From JAZGDL01 sp036477795 (lineage in GTDB: Bacteria > Planctomycetota > Phycisphaerae > UBA1845): DNA of 6,689 nucleotides. Made by a program: the position numbers and the translations under genes. This document shows, piece by piece, positions 6,435 to 6,689 of the stretch. Each line of letters starts with the position of its first letter. Positions within the stretch are counted from its first letter, which is position 1. The stretch is from contig JAZGDL010000384.1 of assembly GCA_036477795.1 (NCBI GenBank), forward strand, positions 1-6,689. The letters are read 5' to 3'. The notes below the pieces were generated by a model. That model made no database searches. It worked only from the letters and a program-made list of their open reading frames with translations, and was not told the DNA's origin.

Positions 6435-6689
6435 CGGTCGATGTCAGAATTTAGCTACCCGGATCGAGCGAGATCCAGTCCTCGTCTTGCCTTTGACCGT
6501 GATCCACGCCGGCATGGTAATGGTCAAGCAAAGGGGGTTCTCCCGCACTTTTGATGAAAGGCAGGCGGTAGAATGGGCTCCATACGGATAAGTCGGATGG
6601 TTCCAAACGCAGCGGAATGGAGTCCGCCATGGTTTCCCAGCTTCTTCTACCCGATCCTGCCGTTCTTCGCTTACACCAAGTCAGCATCA
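6435..6689. other. Region upstream of the car operon; no recognisable gene
   Basis: The minus strand is open from 6687 to a TAA at 6451-6453 (78 codons, ending DWISLDPGS) and the plus strand is open from an ATG at 6573 to the window edge (39 codons, with an aromatic and proline-rich stretch WFPSFFYPILPFFAY). Neither matches a family I recognise and they overlap in opposite directions, so at most one is real. If the plus frame were a gene it would be divergent from carB and cut by the window edge. Confidence 0.4.

Noticed and set aside
6451..6687. 78-codon minus-strand frame upstream of carB as a gene.
   Set aside because: No recognised family or clear ribosome binding site, and it is opposed by an equally plausible short plus-strand frame.

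Overview
The window looks like chromosomal DNA from a GC-rich bacterium, most likely a member of the Planctomycetota or a close relative. This is inferred from the style of the carbamoyl-phosphate synthase proteins (a long linker in CarB, the wording of its C-terminal domain), from the IS1182-like transposase relic, and from a type of short palindromic repeat I associate with planctomycete genomes. No rRNA or marker gene is present to settle the taxonomy.

Right to left (all real genes are on the minus strand): 6689-6272 is mostly non-coding and holds a plausible sigma70-type promoter (about 6406-6434) and a leader for the car operon. carB, the large subunit of carbamoyl-phosphate synthase, runs from a GTG start at 6271 to 2774. 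Its frame is intact along the whole family length except for one in-frame TGA at 5843-5845, at the start of the first ATP-grasp domain. carA, the small glutaminase subunit, follows at 2777-1608 and shares an ATGA start/stop overlap with carB. The order carB-carA is the reverse of the familiar carA-carB. The two subunits together would make carbamoyl phosphate from glutamine, bicarbonate and two ATP, for pyrimidine and arginine synthesis.

Downstream of carA is a stretch of about 380 bases (1607-1227) with no gene I can recognise. From about 1226 to the left edge lies a decayed IS1182-like insertion sequence. Its transposase reading frame has an internal deletion at about 1019, an 81-base palindromic element at 822-902, a TAA nonsense codon at 682-684 and a frameshift near an 18-base perfect palindrome at 651-668. 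Removing the 81-base element plus one copy of a flanking 2-base repeat restores the transposase frame at that point, so it behaves like a small non-autonomous mobile element nested in the dead IS.

I do not see a wholly new multi-gene system. The points most worth a second look are the TGA inside carB, the nested palindromic element and the reversed car operon order.
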